Source: Firmicutes bacterium ZCTH02-B6 (GTDB lineage: Bacteria > Bacillota > Limnochordia > Limnochordales > ZCTH02-B6). Taken from it: DNA of 5,788 bases. The stretch spans positions 1-5,788 of the forward strand of contig LZRQ01000203.1 in NCBI GenBank assembly GCA_002159155.1, in the 5' to 3' direction. How positions within the stretch are numbered: position 1 is the stretch's first letter; each line of letters starts with the position of its first letter. A program made the position numbers and the translations under genes. A model generated the notes under the pieces. The model did no database searches and was not told the origin of the DNA. It saw only the letters and a program-made list of their open reading frames with translations. Below are positions 5,543-5,788 of the stretch, one piece after another.

Positions 5543-5788
5543 ATGAACGAACTTCGCAAGCAACTCGGCTTTTCCCTGCAAGAACTGGAGGCCGGGCTTT
5601 TCACGTGGATGGCTCGCCAATTTGCCGACGTGCTGGTGAAGGCCTTGGAGCAAATCGACGGTTGGCTGGCCGAACAGCGGGACCGGCGTCGCTTTCGCAT
5701 GCGGGACATGCAGCCACGCACGCTGCAGACGCTGTTTGGCGTCGACCTCACGTTTCGCCGCCGAAGATACCTGGATCGGCAGACGGGC
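5543..5788 (+). CDS. ISLre2-family (UPF0236) transposase, N-terminal 82 residues (cut by window edge)
   Basis: This is the N-terminal part of a transposase expected to reach several hundred residues. The diagnostic segment is RDRRRF at 46-51, then RTLQTLFGVDLTFRRRRYLD at 59-78 and RQTG. This matches the family pattern of a charged helix followed by R-T-[LI]-x-T-L-F-G-x-V-x-F-x-R-R-x-Y. The preceding 45 residues look helical (EALE/LEQIDGWLAEQ-like heptads), as in other members. The ATG at 5543 has AGGAAGGGG nine bases upstream, but this site lies inside a strong inverted repeat. The frame is open to the window edge with no disruption in this part. The catalytic acidic residues are outside the window, so activity cannot be judged. 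Confidence 0.88.
   Translation, partial: MNELRKQLGFSLQELEAGLFTWMARQFADVLVKALEQIDGWLAEQRDRRRFRMRDMQPRTLQTLFGVDLTFRRRRYLDRQTG

Larger units (their letters stand above)
5477..5788 (+). mobile_element. Left part of an ISLre2-family insertion sequence (boundary approximate)
   Basis: The element is recognised by its transposase, whose N-terminal part fills the right edge of the window. The left limit given is the start of the leader inverted repeat, the first structure tied to the transposase gene. The true terminal inverted repeat and target duplication could lie further left, and cannot be defined because the right end is outside the window. Confidence 0.6.

Overview
The window is GC-rich chromosomal DNA. 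Its contents point to a high-GC, possibly thermophilic, relative of the Bacillota (for example the Symbiobacterium/Limnochordia/Thermaerobacter region of the tree). The grounds are a Ku with the H-x2-C...C-x2-C pattern I recall from Bacillus Ku, a DNA ligase that begins directly with its catalytic domain as in Bacillus-type LigD, a tRNA gene with an encoded CCA, and an ISLre2-type transposase. This placement is inferred from gene content and not proven.

Layout from left to right. (1) Positions 1-1485, minus strand: a two-gene non-homologous end-joining operon, Ku followed after 13 spacer bases and a stop by an ATP-dependent DNA ligase of the LigD ligase-domain type; the ligase runs off the left edge. 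(2) Positions 1702-1873, plus strand: a compact tRNA-Val(TAC) unit with a near-consensus sigma-70/sigma-A type promoter, the tRNA, and a hairpin terminator. (3) Positions 1948-2868, minus strand: an inosine/uridine-type nucleoside hydrolase that converges on the tRNA unit and probably shares its terminator. (4) Positions 3142-5190, plus strand: a P1B-4 type heavy-metal efflux ATPase (SPC and HEGST metal-site motifs; Co2+/Fe2+ family), divergent from the hydrolase across a 273-base gap. (5) Positions 5191-5788: a gene-poor stretch with strong palindromes, then the start of an ISLre2-family transposase that leaves the right edge.

Functionally, Ku binds double-strand DNA ends and the ligase seals them, so region 1 is a self-contained repair module. 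The hydrolase (nucleoside salvage) and the ATPase (metal export) share only an intergenic region and show no obvious functional link. The most notable non-coding signal is a long imperfect hairpin in the transposase leader that buries the ribosome binding site, preceded by a perfect 24-base GC palindrome. Together these look like a device limiting transposase expression from read-through transcripts. I saw no CRISPR array, phage genes or clearly novel multi-gene system.
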